Assembly (NCBI GenBank): GCA_964429355.1
Contig: CAYSCH010000122.1
Span: 1-23,026, forward strand
Source: JAAYAY01 sp964429355
GTDB lineage: Bacteria > Planctomycetota > Planctomycetia > Pirellulales > Thermoguttaceae
DNA length: 23,026 nucleotides
Direction of reading: 5' to 3'
Numbering within the stretch: the stretch's first letter is position 1; each line of letters starts with the position of its first letter. The notes beneath the pieces were generated by a model. That model saw only the letters and a program-made list of their open reading frames with translations, made no database searches and was not told where the DNA came from. A program made the translations under genes and the position numbers. Shown one piece after another: positions 8,216 to 15,764 of the stretch.

Positions 8216-8442
8216 TGGTCGCAATTGGCAATTTCGGTAATGTCGGCAGAACCGGAGGGGCCGCAGTTTGAGTGCAGTTTCGGGAGGTACAGAGTCTGCA
8301 TGTGTTGCGGGCTCGAGGCTAGTTTCCCGCGAGTTTGATGACATGGAAGCCTAGAGACTTTCGGACGACATGCCGACGCAAGGGGTCCGGGAGTTTCGCT
8401 GAGACTGGCTGCATTGTGGCTAGGAGGGACGGATAAGTACCA

Positions 8443-9030
8443 ATGCCTACGAAAACTGTGTTTACCACCGGGGAAGCAGCGAAGATCTGCAAAGTCAGCC
8501 AACAGACAATCATCCGGTGCTTCGACTCAGGCCAGTTGAAGGGATTCCGCGTGCCGGGCAGCCGGTTCCGGAGAATCCCGCGGGAGCAGTTGTTCTCCTT
8601 CATGCGAGACAACGGCATCCCCACCGACGCCCTTGAAAGCGGAAAACGTAAGGTCCTCATCGTCGACGACGACGAGGAACTCGTCGAACTGATCGAGGAT
8701 GTTCTGGTCCGAGACGGCCGTTTCGAAGTCAAAACGGTCAACAATGGATTTGACGCGGGAATGATGGTCAAAGACTATCGCCCCGATATCATCGTCCTCG
8801 ACGTCATGCTCCCCGACATCAACGGCAAGGAAGTCTGCCAGCGCGTGCGGAGCGACAAGTCGATGGACGACGTCCGCATCATCTGCATCTCCGGCATGGT
8901 GGAAGAAGAGAAGGTCGGCGAACTCAAGGCCTCCGGGGCCGACGACTTCATGCACAAGCCCTTCGAGGTGGAGAAACTCGTCGAGCGGATGTGTCAGCTC
9001 CTCGATATCGAAGCGATTTCGAGCATTTGA
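8443..9030 (+). CDS. Response regulator with N-terminal MerR/excisionase-type HTH and C-terminal receiver
   Basis: The predicted protein has 195 residues. Residues 6-55 form a winged-HTH of the BldC/excisionase (HTH_17) type: FTTGEAAKICKVSQQTIIRC, then the wing LKGFRVPGSRFRRIPREQL. Residues 69-188 form a complete CheY-like receiver, with acidic pocket D75-D77, phospho-acceptor D120 in DIIVLDVMLPD, S150 at the switch position and K172 in HKPFE. The order is the reverse of most response regulators, where the receiver comes first. All phosphorylation residues are present, so it should be an active switch. ATG 8443 follows AGGAGGG at a long 14-nt spacing. A histidine kinase starts 116 nt downstream, its likely partner. 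Confidence 0.9.
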   Translation: MPTKTVFTTGEAAKICKVSQQTIIRCFDSGQLKGFRVPGSRFRRIPREQLFSFMRDNGIPTDALESGKRKVLIVDDDEELVELIEDVLVRDGRFEVKTVNNGFDAGMMVKDYRPDIIVLDVMLPDINGKEVCQRVRSDKSMDDVRIICISGMVEEEKVGELKASGADDFMHKPFEVEKLVERMCQLLDIEAISSI

Positions 9031-9060
9031 GTCGGCAAAAATGCAAAGCGCCCATGGCAT

Positions 9061-9090
9061 CGGCCCGACAACTCATGGATTGTCGGGCCG
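9061..9090. terminator. 11-bp perfect hairpin between regulator and kinase
   Basis: CGGCCCGACAA (9061-9071) pairs perfectly with TTGTCGGGCCG (9080-9090) around an 8-nt loop. It lies 30 nt after the response regulator stop and 55 nt before the kinase start. No T-tract follows, so an RNA-stabilising or attenuating hairpin is as likely as a terminator. Confidence 0.55.
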
Positions 9091-9145
9091 CCGTGGAGGA
9101 TCTGGAACGGCTTGAACCCCACGTCGATGGAGCCGGGATTGGCTT

Positions 9146-10561
9146 ATGCGCACATTGCCTCCCCTGATCCTCGGCCCTCAGATGTGGACGCTCCCCTTCT
9201 CCGATCGGTCCGCGGCCTCACTGGTCGAGGAGTTGCTTCGAACGACCGTCTCTGCCGGCCCCGTTCGATCTGCCGATTGCCTGGCACTTGACCCTCCTCT
9301 GATACTCTGGGCCGCTGCTCGTGCCTGGTGTCTTGACGGCCTGCAACCTCGCTCACCCAAACGACTTGTGGATTGGCTCCGAAACCGGGCCGATCGAGTT
9401 CTCCTCTGGCCCGAAACGGCCGAAAAGGTCTACAGTGCTCCGGTCACCGACCAGATGCGGCGGAAACTGGCCGACCAGGTTGCCCACGACCTGACGGTGG
9501 CAGAACTGGCCGCTGCCCAGGCGGCCCCGGATGGTGAGGAAATCGCTGAGGAAGCCCGACTTCTCGGCCTTCTCAGCTCGGCGCGGACTTGGCTCGAAAC
9601 CGTGTCGCCCGCCGCCAATCCCGACGAACTGCTCCCCCCATGGCTGCTCCACGCGAACTCCACACCTGCCGGCCGCCATGTTTCCCGGGCGGTCCAATTT
9701 GCTCAAACCGAGGTCGAGTCCGTGGTATCGCCCCTCGATATCCAGGCCCGCCGCCAATGGGCCGACCAGAACTCGCGAGCCTGGCAGGAGGAGATTCCCA
9801 ACGTCCCGGCATTCCTTCCGCCTCTGACCGCCAAACTCGGCCGGCTTGCCACACTCGAACGGCAGTTCAAGGAATGCCTCGAGCTGGAGAAGCTCGAATC
9901 CCTGGCAGAATTCGCCGCCGGAGCGGGGCACGAGATCAACAATCCATTGGCGATCATCGGGGGGCGGTCGCAACTCCTTCTGCGTGATGAGCAGTACCCC
10001 GAACGCCAACGCGAACTGGCACTGATCGTTGCCCAGGTCCGCCGGGCCAACGAGATGATTGCTGACATGCGTCTGTTCTCTCGTCCCCCCGAACCCGAGC
10101 CCGAGTTGTTCGATCTGGGGGGGCTCGTCAACCAGACCTTGGCCGAACTGGCAGAACAGGCATCCCAACGGGCCATCGAAATCGTGCGGACAGGGGAAGC
10201 AGCTCCCGTGGAAATCGAGGCCGATCCGGTTCAGATCGGGGTCGTTCTTCATGCCCTCGTCCGAAATGCTCTCGAGGCCGTCGGACGCAATGGGGTGATC
10301 GAGATCTCAATGCGGCGGACACCGATGGGGGCCGAGGTTTCTGTGGCGGACGACGGTCCCGGCATTCTTCCCGACGAACGCCGGCACATCTTCGACCCTT
10401 TCTACTCCGCCCGTCAGGCCGGACGTGGCCTGGGTTTCGGCCTCTCTAAGGCCTGGAGGATCGTTACGAACCACGGCGGCAAGATCACCGTCGAAAGCGA
10501 GCCTGGAGAAGGCGCGGTCTTTGTCGTCTGCCTGCCTCGGCGAATTCCGGAGCGTGTGTGA
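9146..10561 (+). CDS. Soluble sensor histidine kinase (HisKA-HATPase)
   Basis: The predicted protein has 471 residues and no membrane helix, so it should be cytoplasmic. Residues 1-230 form an unfamiliar sensory region; LALDPPLILWAAARA (46-60) and SPKRLVDWLRNRA (70-82) faintly recall a degenerate HDOD domain. A coiled segment (231-255) leads to the H-box FAAGAGHEINNPLAI, with phospho-acceptor H262. The ATPase part has the N-box around N374, DDGPG (402-406), the F-box FDPFY (416-420) and the glycine-rich GRGLGFGLS (426-434). All motifs needed for autophosphorylation are present. It should act on the adjacent HTH-receiver regulator. GGAG (9129-9132) lies 13 nt before ATG 9146. It ends 37 bp from the convergent aldolase gene. 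Confidence 0.9.
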   Translation: MRTLPPLILGPQMWTLPFSDRSAASLVEELLRTTVSAGPVRSADCLALDPPLILWAAARAWCLDGLQPRSPKRLVDWLRNRADRVLLWPETAEKVYSAPVTDQMRRKLADQVAHDLTVAELAAAQAAPDGEEIAEEARLLGLLSSARTWLETVSPAANPDELLPPWLLHANSTPAGRHVSRAVQFAQTEVESVVSPLDIQARRQWADQNSRAWQEEIPNVPAFLPPLTAKLGRLATLERQFKECLELEKLESLAEFAAGAGHEINNPLAIIGGRSQLLLRDEQYPERQRELALIVAQVRRANEMIADMRLFSRPPEPEPELFDLGGLVNQTLAELAEQASQRAIEIVRTGEAAPVEIEADPVQIGVVLHALVRNALEAVGRNGVIEISMRRTPMGAEVSVADDGPGILPDERRHIFDPFYSARQAGRGLGFGLSKAWRIVTNHGGKITVESEPGEGAVFVVCLPRRIPERV

Positions 10562-10598
10562 ACCGCCACCAAATCGCCTTGCGTTTTGTTGTGGCTTC

Positions 10599-11606
10599 TC
10601 AGAACCGCCCCTGGGCCTGAAACGTCTCGAGCACGGAGGCCACGATCCGTCCAATCTCTGTGGGTGAGAACGAGCCGACCGCGCCGCCTGAACCGTCCAG
10701 GCCGGCCTCGGCAAACAGCATTCTCAGTTGCGGTTCGAGTTCGGCAAGGGTCGTTTGATGCTCCTGCGAGAGTGGCTGGCGACTCGGACCCATCCTGAAT
10801 CCCCGCACCTGGATCGCCACTCGGCAGGCCTCCGGAAAATCGGCTGCGAAGAGCAATTTGTCGAAGATTCGCCGGACCAGGTACTGCAGCCGGCAAGCCT
10901 CGTCGATGTTGTGGGCCACCGTCGCATCGTACAGCTTCCTCATCAGCTCGGGCGCCACCCCGCTGGTCGCATTCGTGCCGCCGTCGGCGCCGACGAGCAA
11001 CATCGGCATGACCACCGCATCCCAACCGGTCAAGAAGCTGAACTCGGGCCGGTTCGGCCTGATCACCTCAATCATCCGCATCATCTGGGCCAGATCCCCC
11101 GATGAATCCTTGATGGCCACGATTCGCTCGCACTCCTCGCTGAGACGCTGGATCGTGGGCACGTCGATGGGAGAGGCAAACATCGGAATGTTGTAGAGCG
11201 TGACGTCGACGGGCGTATTGCGGCCAATCTCGCGAAAGTACGCATAAACGTTGTCGCGGCTGAGCCGGTAGTAATAGGGCGACACGATCGCAACAGCCCG
11301 AACACCCAGGCCACAGTAATATTCACAGGCAGCGATCGTCTCTCGCACGTTGGCTTCAGCCGCCCCGGCCAGCACGGGCACCCGTCCGGCCGTTTGATCC
11401 ATGATGATCTCAATGATCCGCCGGCGTTCCTGCGCTGTGAACCGCAAGAATTCGCCTGTCGAGCCATTTGGATACAGACCGTGAACCCCCTTCTCGATGA
11501 GCCAATCGACGTAGGCCCTCAAGGCCGGTTCATCGATCTGCCCCTCTCGGTCGAGCGGAACCATGTTCGGTGTGAAGATCCCCTGGAGTTTCGTCTGGCA
11601 TGTCAT
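10599..11606 (-). CDS. Dihydrodipicolinate synthase/N-acetylneuraminate lyase family aldolase
   Basis: The predicted protein has 335 residues, slightly longer than the 290-310 usual for this TIM-barrel class I aldolase family. ATG 11606 is preferred to an upstream TTG at 11729 because GAGG lies about 12 nt before it and the family's N-terminus (LQGIFTPNMVPLD) begins here. GSTGEF (48-53) is the pyruvate-carboxylate loop, Y138 lies in TLYNIP, and the Schiff-base lysine K166 lies in IVAIKDSSGD. SPYYYR (109-114) and GADGGTNATSG (207-217) also match. All three core residues are present, so condensation or cleavage of pyruvate with an aldehyde is expected. The substrate cannot be told: it is not beside lysine or sialic-acid genes. 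It is divergent from a glycosyltransferase and convergent with the kinase. Confidence 0.88.
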   Translation of the reverse strand: MTCQTKLQGIFTPNMVPLDREGQIDEPALRAYVDWLIEKGVHGLYPNGSTGEFLRFTAQERRRIIEIIMDQTAGRVPVLAGAAEANVRETIAACEYYCGLGVRAVAIVSPYYYRLSRDNVYAYFREIGRNTPVDVTLYNIPMFASPIDVPTIQRLSEECERIVAIKDSSGDLAQMMRMIEVIRPNRPEFSFLTGWDAVVMPMLLVGADGGTNATSGVAPELMRKLYDATVAHNIDEACRLQYLVRRIFDKLLFAADFPEACRVAIQVRGFRMGPSRQPLSQEHQTTLAELEPQLRMLFAEAGLDGSGGAVGSFSPTEIGRIVASVLETFQAQGRF

Positions 11607-11640
11607 TCGCGTTCCGTCCTCAACAGCGGCCGATATGGGC

Positions 11641-11666
11641 GTTAAAATGGGAATATTCAGTTTAAC
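11641..11666. promoter_or_regulatory. AT-rich palindrome, candidate operator of the aldolase gene
   Basis: GTTAAA (11641-11646) and TTTAAC (11661-11666) form an inverted repeat around the perfect palindrome GAATATTC (11651-11658). It begins 34 bp upstream of the aldolase start, where an operator or -10 region would lie, and stands out in GC-rich surroundings. Confidence 0.45.
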
Positions 11667-11676
11667 CGGGAGAGCC

Positions 11677-11704
11677 GGCCGTGGAAATGCGGAGTTTCCC
11701 GGCC
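11677..11704. other. Bulged 10-bp hairpin
   Basis: GGCCG-T-GGAAA (11677-11687) pairs with TTTCC-CGGCC (11695-11704). There is a single bulged T and a 7-nt loop. No T-tract is present, and its role is unknown. Confidence 0.45.
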
Positions 11705-11920
11705 CAAATGGATCACGCCTGACAAGCATAGTTCCCTTTGCGGGTGGCCGTCAGCTTCCGGACCACAATTCGTCGCAACCGCCTGTACCGGTTCGACCTG
11801 TCGCCGGTGTCCCCGAAACTCACGATTCCTCCAGTGCCGTCCAGCCGCCGAACCGATCACAAGCCATCCTTACAGAGAAGGCAAAACCCGAAATCCCATC
11901 GCTTCCAGTCCTGATTCTCC

Positions 11921-13132
11921 ATGCTCAACGGTTCCTGCACGCACACGCTCACGATCGTGATCCCGGCCTTCAATGAAGAGGATGCCATTGGGGGCACCGT
12001 GTCGGCATGTTTGGAGGCCGTCGAGCAGATCCAGCGGGAGTCGGGCGTCTCCGACGTGGAGTTGATCGTCGTCAGCGACGGTTCCACAGATCGGACCGCC
12101 GAAATCGTACGCGGGTTCCAGAACGTCAGGCTGATCGAGTTCGGACAAAACCGCGGCTACGGGGCGGCCCTGATGGAAGGTTTTCGCCAGGGGAGCGGAT
12201 CGCTCGTGTCTTTCCTCGACGCCGATGGAACATGCGACCCGCGGATGTTCGGCGAATTGGCCCGAACGGCCATCGAAGAGAATGCCGACGTCGTCCTCGG
12301 CTCGCGGCTCGGCCCCGAGTCGCAAATGCCCCGAGTTCGCCGCATCGGAAACCGGCTATTCGCCGCCCTCCTCGGTCTGCTCTGCGGCAAGTCGATCACC
12401 GACACGGCCAGCGGGATGCGGGTGATTCGCCGCCAGGCCCTCGACTGGTTGTATCCGCTGCCCACGGGGCTCCATTTCACGCCATCGATGAGCGCTCGAG
12501 CCCTGCTCGGCGGCCTGCGGCTTGTCGAGGTGCCCATCCCGTACGCGGAACGGATCGGCCAGAGTAAGCTCCGTGTTCTTTCCGATGGTATCCGCTTCAC
12601 TCGCGTGATCCTCCACGACGTGCTCTGTTACCGCCCGGAACGCCTGTTTCTGATGGCCTTTGCTGTCTGCCTGATCGTGGCCGTCTCTCTGGCTGCCTAT
12701 CCGATCGAGTACTATGCGTCGCGCGGCTGCGTCGAGGAATGGATGATCTACCGGTTCCTCGTTTGCGGCCTGTTCGGCGTCACGGGATACCAACTCCTGA
12801 TCGGCACGGCCCTGGCGTTTCGCATGGAACACTTCGGTCCTCGACGTCACGTTTCGGATTCTTTCTGGCCGGCCGTGGTCGCCAAGCTGTTCGAAGGCTG
12901 GCTGATTGCGGGCTTCGTCGTCGTGGCGACGCTTGCCTCTTTCGCAATCCTGTGGCCGGGGCTGGCCGAGTACGCAATGACTCGCCACGTCCACATGCAC
13001 TGGTCCAGGCTGGTTGTGGGCACATTCGGGTTGATCGTCGCTGTCCAGGGGACCGTGGCGGCTGTGCTGATGCGGGTGTTGGAGATCTGGAAGGCCCAGG
13101 CTCTGCCACGCAGTCGGGCAGGAACGGAGTAA
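11921..13132 (+). CDS. Family 2 glycosyltransferase with C-terminal membrane helices (DPM1/GtrB-like)
   Basis: The predicted protein has 403 residues. Residues 9-235 form a GT-A domain: TIVIPAFNEE (11-20), VSDGSTD (51-57), the metal-binding SFLDADGTCDP (97-107) with D100-x-D102, and VLGSRL (125-130). Four membrane helices follow at about 242-262, 276-300, 324-346 and 364-386. This is the plan of enzymes that move a sugar from a nucleotide donor to polyprenyl phosphate at the cytoplasmic face of the membrane. The next gene is a large GT-C-type protein that would use such a lipid-linked sugar, so the two probably form a pair for protein or envelope-glycan glycosylation. No clear ribosome-binding site precedes ATG 11921. 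The acceptor is inferred, not seen. Confidence 0.88.
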   Translation: MLNGSCTHTLTIVIPAFNEEDAIGGTVSACLEAVEQIQRESGVSDVELIVVSDGSTDRTAEIVRGFQNVRLIEFGQNRGYGAALMEGFRQGSGSLVSFLDADGTCDPRMFGELARTAIEENADVVLGSRLGPESQMPRVRRIGNRLFAALLGLLCGKSITDTASGMRVIRRQALDWLYPLPTGLHFTPSMSARALLGGLRLVEVPIPYAERIGQSKLRVLSDGIRFTRVILHDVLCYRPERLFLMAFAVCLIVAVSLAAYPIEYYASRGCVEEWMIYRFLVCGLFGVTGYQLLIGTALAFRMEHFGPRRHVSDSFWPAVVAKLFEGWLIAGFVVVATLASFAILWPGLAEYAMTRHVHMHWSRLVVGTFGLIVAVQGTVAAVLMRVLEIWKAQALPRSRAGTE

Positions 13133-13141
13133 GCCAGCGGC

Positions 13142-13158
13142 ACTCGCTTCCGGCGAGT
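13142..13158. terminator. Short stem-loop after the GT2 gene
   Basis: ACTCGC (13142-13147) pairs with GCGAGT (13153-13158) around a 5-nt loop, 10 nt after the stop, and is followed by the pyrimidine stretch CTTCTCCCC. It is a weak terminator candidate. Further on, TGACAG/CTGTCA (13266-13271 and 13280-13285) makes another small hairpin. Confidence 0.35.
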
Positions 13159-13343
13159 CTTCTCCCCTACCACCGTCTCATCTGCTATTCTGCTGGTTGA
13201 ATCAATGTGGGAACTGAGTGGCGGGCAGCCCTGAATGAGGTCGCGGGATTTCAGGACGAAGAAGCTGACAGCCACGTGACTGTCACCTATTTCGGGGTAT
13301 CCCGCAAGCCAATTGAGACGGGCCAGTTTTTCCGGGAAGAAAC

Positions 13344-15518
13344 GTGAACAGGAAACCAGAAGAGGACCCTCGATCGAACGGCCTGCTCTTCGCGGTCCTG
13401 GCCGGTTTTGTGGTCTACCTGGTTCTCTTTCTCGTGTCGCCCTACGAGTGGTCGGGGGAACACAACATCACGCGGGCCGGATATGTGGGCGCCTCGCTCC
13501 TGCTCGCCGACGAGATGCTGGGGGCTTGGTTTCATTCCCCCTCCGACATGCTTCTTCTCGACCGTATCGTGCCGTTGGCAGCGGCCTTCGCGATCTCGGC
13601 GGTTGCCGGCATGCTGGGCTATCTGGCGCTCGCTTCCTTGCGGATCGAACGGAGGTTGTCAACGCTCGAGACAGTCTTCTTCGCCGAGGGCGTGGGGCTG
13701 AATCTCGTTTCCACCTATACGCTGGCGGTTGGGTTGGCTGGCGGTCTGCACCACCGACTGTGGTTCACGGCGCCGGCCGTTGTTGTGGCTGCAATATGGG
13801 CCTGGATCGTCCGTTGTCGCCATCGCCAAGGCACGAGCCACACGCTCCCGATCCATGCTGAATCGCCTCAGCGCGACACCGCATGGCTCAGCCACCATTG
13901 GTTGTGGCTGGGTGTTCCGTTTGCCATGGTGATCCTCCTGGGTGGACTCCTGCCGCCGAACGAGTTCGATGTCCGCGAGTATCACCTGGAGGCCCCGAAG
14001 GAATTCTACGCTGCCGGCCGTATCGGATTCCTGCCCCACAACCTGTATGGCAACATGGCCCTCGGCACCGAGATGCACGCCCTGCTTGGAATGGCCCTCG
14101 TCGGCGACTGGTGGATGGGGGCGCTGGTCGGCAAAGCCGTCACCGCCCTGTTTGCCCCTCTGGCCGCCTTGGGACTGCTGGCGGCCGGCCGGCGATTCTT
14201 CTCGCCAGCGGCTGGAGTCCTGGCGGCTGTTGTCTACATCTCGATTCCCTTGATCGCGAACATTTCGACGGTCGGGTTCATCGAAGGTGCCGCTGCGTTA
14301 TACCTATTTGCCACACTCTATGCGGTGCTGCTTGTGCAAGGCGACCGTGAGGCGGGCAACCTTGCGTGGTTCCTGCCGGGGTATCTGGCAGGAGCGTCGG
14401 TGGCGTGCAAGTATCCCGGGCTGCTCTTTGTGGTGGCCCCGCTGGGGGCATGGCTCCTGTGGCTGTCGCTTGTTCGGTGCGACGAGAACGGACGCTGGAG
14501 GCCGATCTGGTTGGCGCCGGTTGTGTTCGGCGGCGGGGTAGGCCTCGGCTGCGCCCTGTGGCTGGCGAAGAACTGGGTGCTTGCCGGAAATCCACTCTAC
14601 CCCTTGCTCTTCGGCCTGTTCGGCGGCGAAACACTGACGCCCGAGAAGATTCAGATTTGGAAAGAGGTCCACAGGCCGGCGGGTCTTTCGCTTTCGGCCT
14701 TGCTGGCCGACACTCGCCACGTGCTCCTCAGCAGTGACTGGCTCAGTCCGATCCTGATCCCAATGGCCGCCTTGGCCTGCTTCCTCCCTCGGCGGCGCCC
14801 CTTGGTGGCCGGGCTTGCCGTCTACTTTGTGTTCATCGTTGCCGCGTGGTGGTGCCTGGCCCTGCGGATCGATCGCTATTGGGCCCCCGCATTGCCGATC
14901 CTTGCCCTCTTGGCGGGGGCCGGGGCGACCTGGTGCCGGGCCAAGCTCTGGCGATACTCTCTAGCCGGCTTGCTGGTATTCAGCTCGCTGATAAACTTCA
15001 TCACCGCTGCCACATCGCCATGCATCTACCCGCCGCTGTTTGTGCCCTACGCAACCCTGCGAACGGCCCCCGACCGGGTCAATCCCTGGCATCTCTATCT
15101 GAATGCCCATGCCGAGGGGACCGTGCTGATGGTCGGCGAGGCCCAGGTATTCGATCTTGAAGTTCCGATCCTCTACAACACGTGGCTCGACGATTCGGTG
15201 TTTGAGTCGATTTTCCGTGACCCGGTTTCCGGACAACTGCGACCGGCCGACGCGATCTGCGAGGAACTCAAGTCCCGCAATGTCTCCCACGTCTATGTGT
15301 CCTGGAGCGAGATCGGCCGTTATGTGGCCACGGGCTATGGCAACTGGGAATTTGTCCGTCCGGAACTCTTCCAGCAACTGGTGGTCGACGGCGTACTGGA
15401 GCACGTTCCGCCACCGCGAGGGCTGCAGGAGTCGATCAACCAGGTGTACCGGATTGTCTACCCGCCCCAGGTCTCGACAGGCCAGGAAGCGTCTTTTCCC
15501 GAATCGAGAAGCAAGTGA
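13344..15518 (+). CDS. GT-C-type membrane glycosyltransferase (GT39/ArnT-like)
   Basis: The predicted protein has 724 residues and about 12 hydrophobic helices, among them 13-32, 75-98, 142-156, 186-203, 262-282, 288-306, 313-330, 360-376, 389-408, 486-505 and 515-528. The loop after the fourth helix has PPNEFDVREYHLEAPKEFY (204-222). Acidic residues here (D209, E212) sit where GT-C enzymes carry their catalytic Asp in the first large extracytoplasmic loop. A soluble domain (about 565-715) should face the periplasm. GTG 13344 is the start, with GGGAAG a few bases before. It probably transfers sugar from the polyprenyl-phosphate made by the upstream GT2 enzyme, although 211 bp with two small hairpins separate them. 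The class is good; the substrate is unknown. Confidence 0.8.
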   Translation: MNRKPEEDPRSNGLLFAVLAGFVVYLVLFLVSPYEWSGEHNITRAGYVGASLLLADEMLGAWFHSPSDMLLLDRIVPLAAAFAISAVAGMLGYLALASLRIERRLSTLETVFFAEGVGLNLVSTYTLAVGLAGGLHHRLWFTAPAVVVAAIWAWIVRCRHRQGTSHTLPIHAESPQRDTAWLSHHWLWLGVPFAMVILLGGLLPPNEFDVREYHLEAPKEFYAAGRIGFLPHNLYGNMALGTEMHALLGMALVGDWWMGALVGKAVTALFAPLAALGLLAAGRRFFSPAAGVLAAVVYISIPLIANISTVGFIEGAAALYLFATLYAVLLVQGDREAGNLAWFLPGYLAGASVACKYPGLLFVVAPLGAWLLWLSLVRCDENGRWRPIWLAPVVFGGGVGLGCALWLAKNWVLAGNPLYPLLFGLFGGETLTPEKIQIWKEVHRPAGLSLSALLADTRHVLLSSDWLSPILIPMAALACFLPRRRPLVAGLAVYFVFIVAAWWCLALRIDRYWAPALPILALLAGAGATWCRAKLWRYSLAGLLVFSSLINFITAATSPCIYPPLFVPYATLRTAPDRVNPWHLYLNAHAEGTVLMVGEAQVFDLEVPILYNTWLDDSVFESIFRDPVSGQLRPADAICEELKSRNVSHVYVSWSEIGRYVATGYGNWEFVRPELFQQLVVDGVLEHVPPPRGLQESINQVYRIVYPPQVSTGQEASFPESRSK

Positions 15519-15684
15519 GAACAGTGGCCTTATTCCGGCAACGCAGCCCTGATGCGAGGCAACATGGTGTCGCTCGGCCTGTCTGTTCCCTCGCTTCAAC
15601 GAACCGAGCTTTAGTCGCTCTACCGGGGGATTGGCAACTGACTTCGCCACCCCGAAAACGAATGGAGGCTGGCGAGAATCGTCG

Positions 15685-15713
15685 TTGACACGTCGCCCTA
15701 ACCTGTTTAGAGT
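15685..15713 (+). promoter_or_regulatory. Sigma-70-type promoter upstream of argH
   Basis: TTGACA (15685-15690) is followed after 17 nt by TAGAGT (15708-15713). The -35 box is perfect, and the -10 box keeps the key TA...T positions. The leader would be about 45 nt. A shifted alternative -10 is TTAATA (15713-15718). Confidence 0.55.
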
Positions 15714-15764
15714 TAATATGTTGCCATCCTTTTCTTGTTTTGGGTTGAACCTTCGGAGTTGCCA

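Larger units (their letters stand above)
7809..8442. other. Long intergenic/leader region between mnmG and the response regulator
   Basis: About 630 bp with no convincing gene. It holds dispersed-element copy A (7859-7954), a run of eight Cs (7973-7980), an AT-richer stretch and a consensus promoter (8188-8215). After the promoter comes a leader of about 220 nt with a repeated GCAGTTT, ending in AGGAGGG (8422-8428). Short open frames here have no ribosome-binding site or recognisable similarity. Confidence 0.6.
11607..11920. other. Divergent intergenic region with palindromes
   Basis: A spacer of 314 bp between the aldolase (minus) and the GT2 glycosyltransferase (plus). It contains an AT-rich palindrome (11641-11666) and a bulged hairpin (11677-11704). 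The half nearer the glycosyltransferase shows no clear promoter or Shine-Dalgarno site, and no gene is supported. Confidence 0.6.

Noticed and set aside
7890..8240. Possible small protein starting inside dispersed-element copy A (MKSLTQICDLPGAD)
   Set aside because: Copy B starts a similar peptide, but the differences between the copies are not concentrated at third positions, there is no ribosome-binding site, and similarity ends after the hairpin.
7809..8442. tRNA or other known RNA gene in the long spacer
   Set aside because: No T-loop motif, cloverleaf or known riboswitch core could be recognised by eye; a covariance-model scan would settle it.
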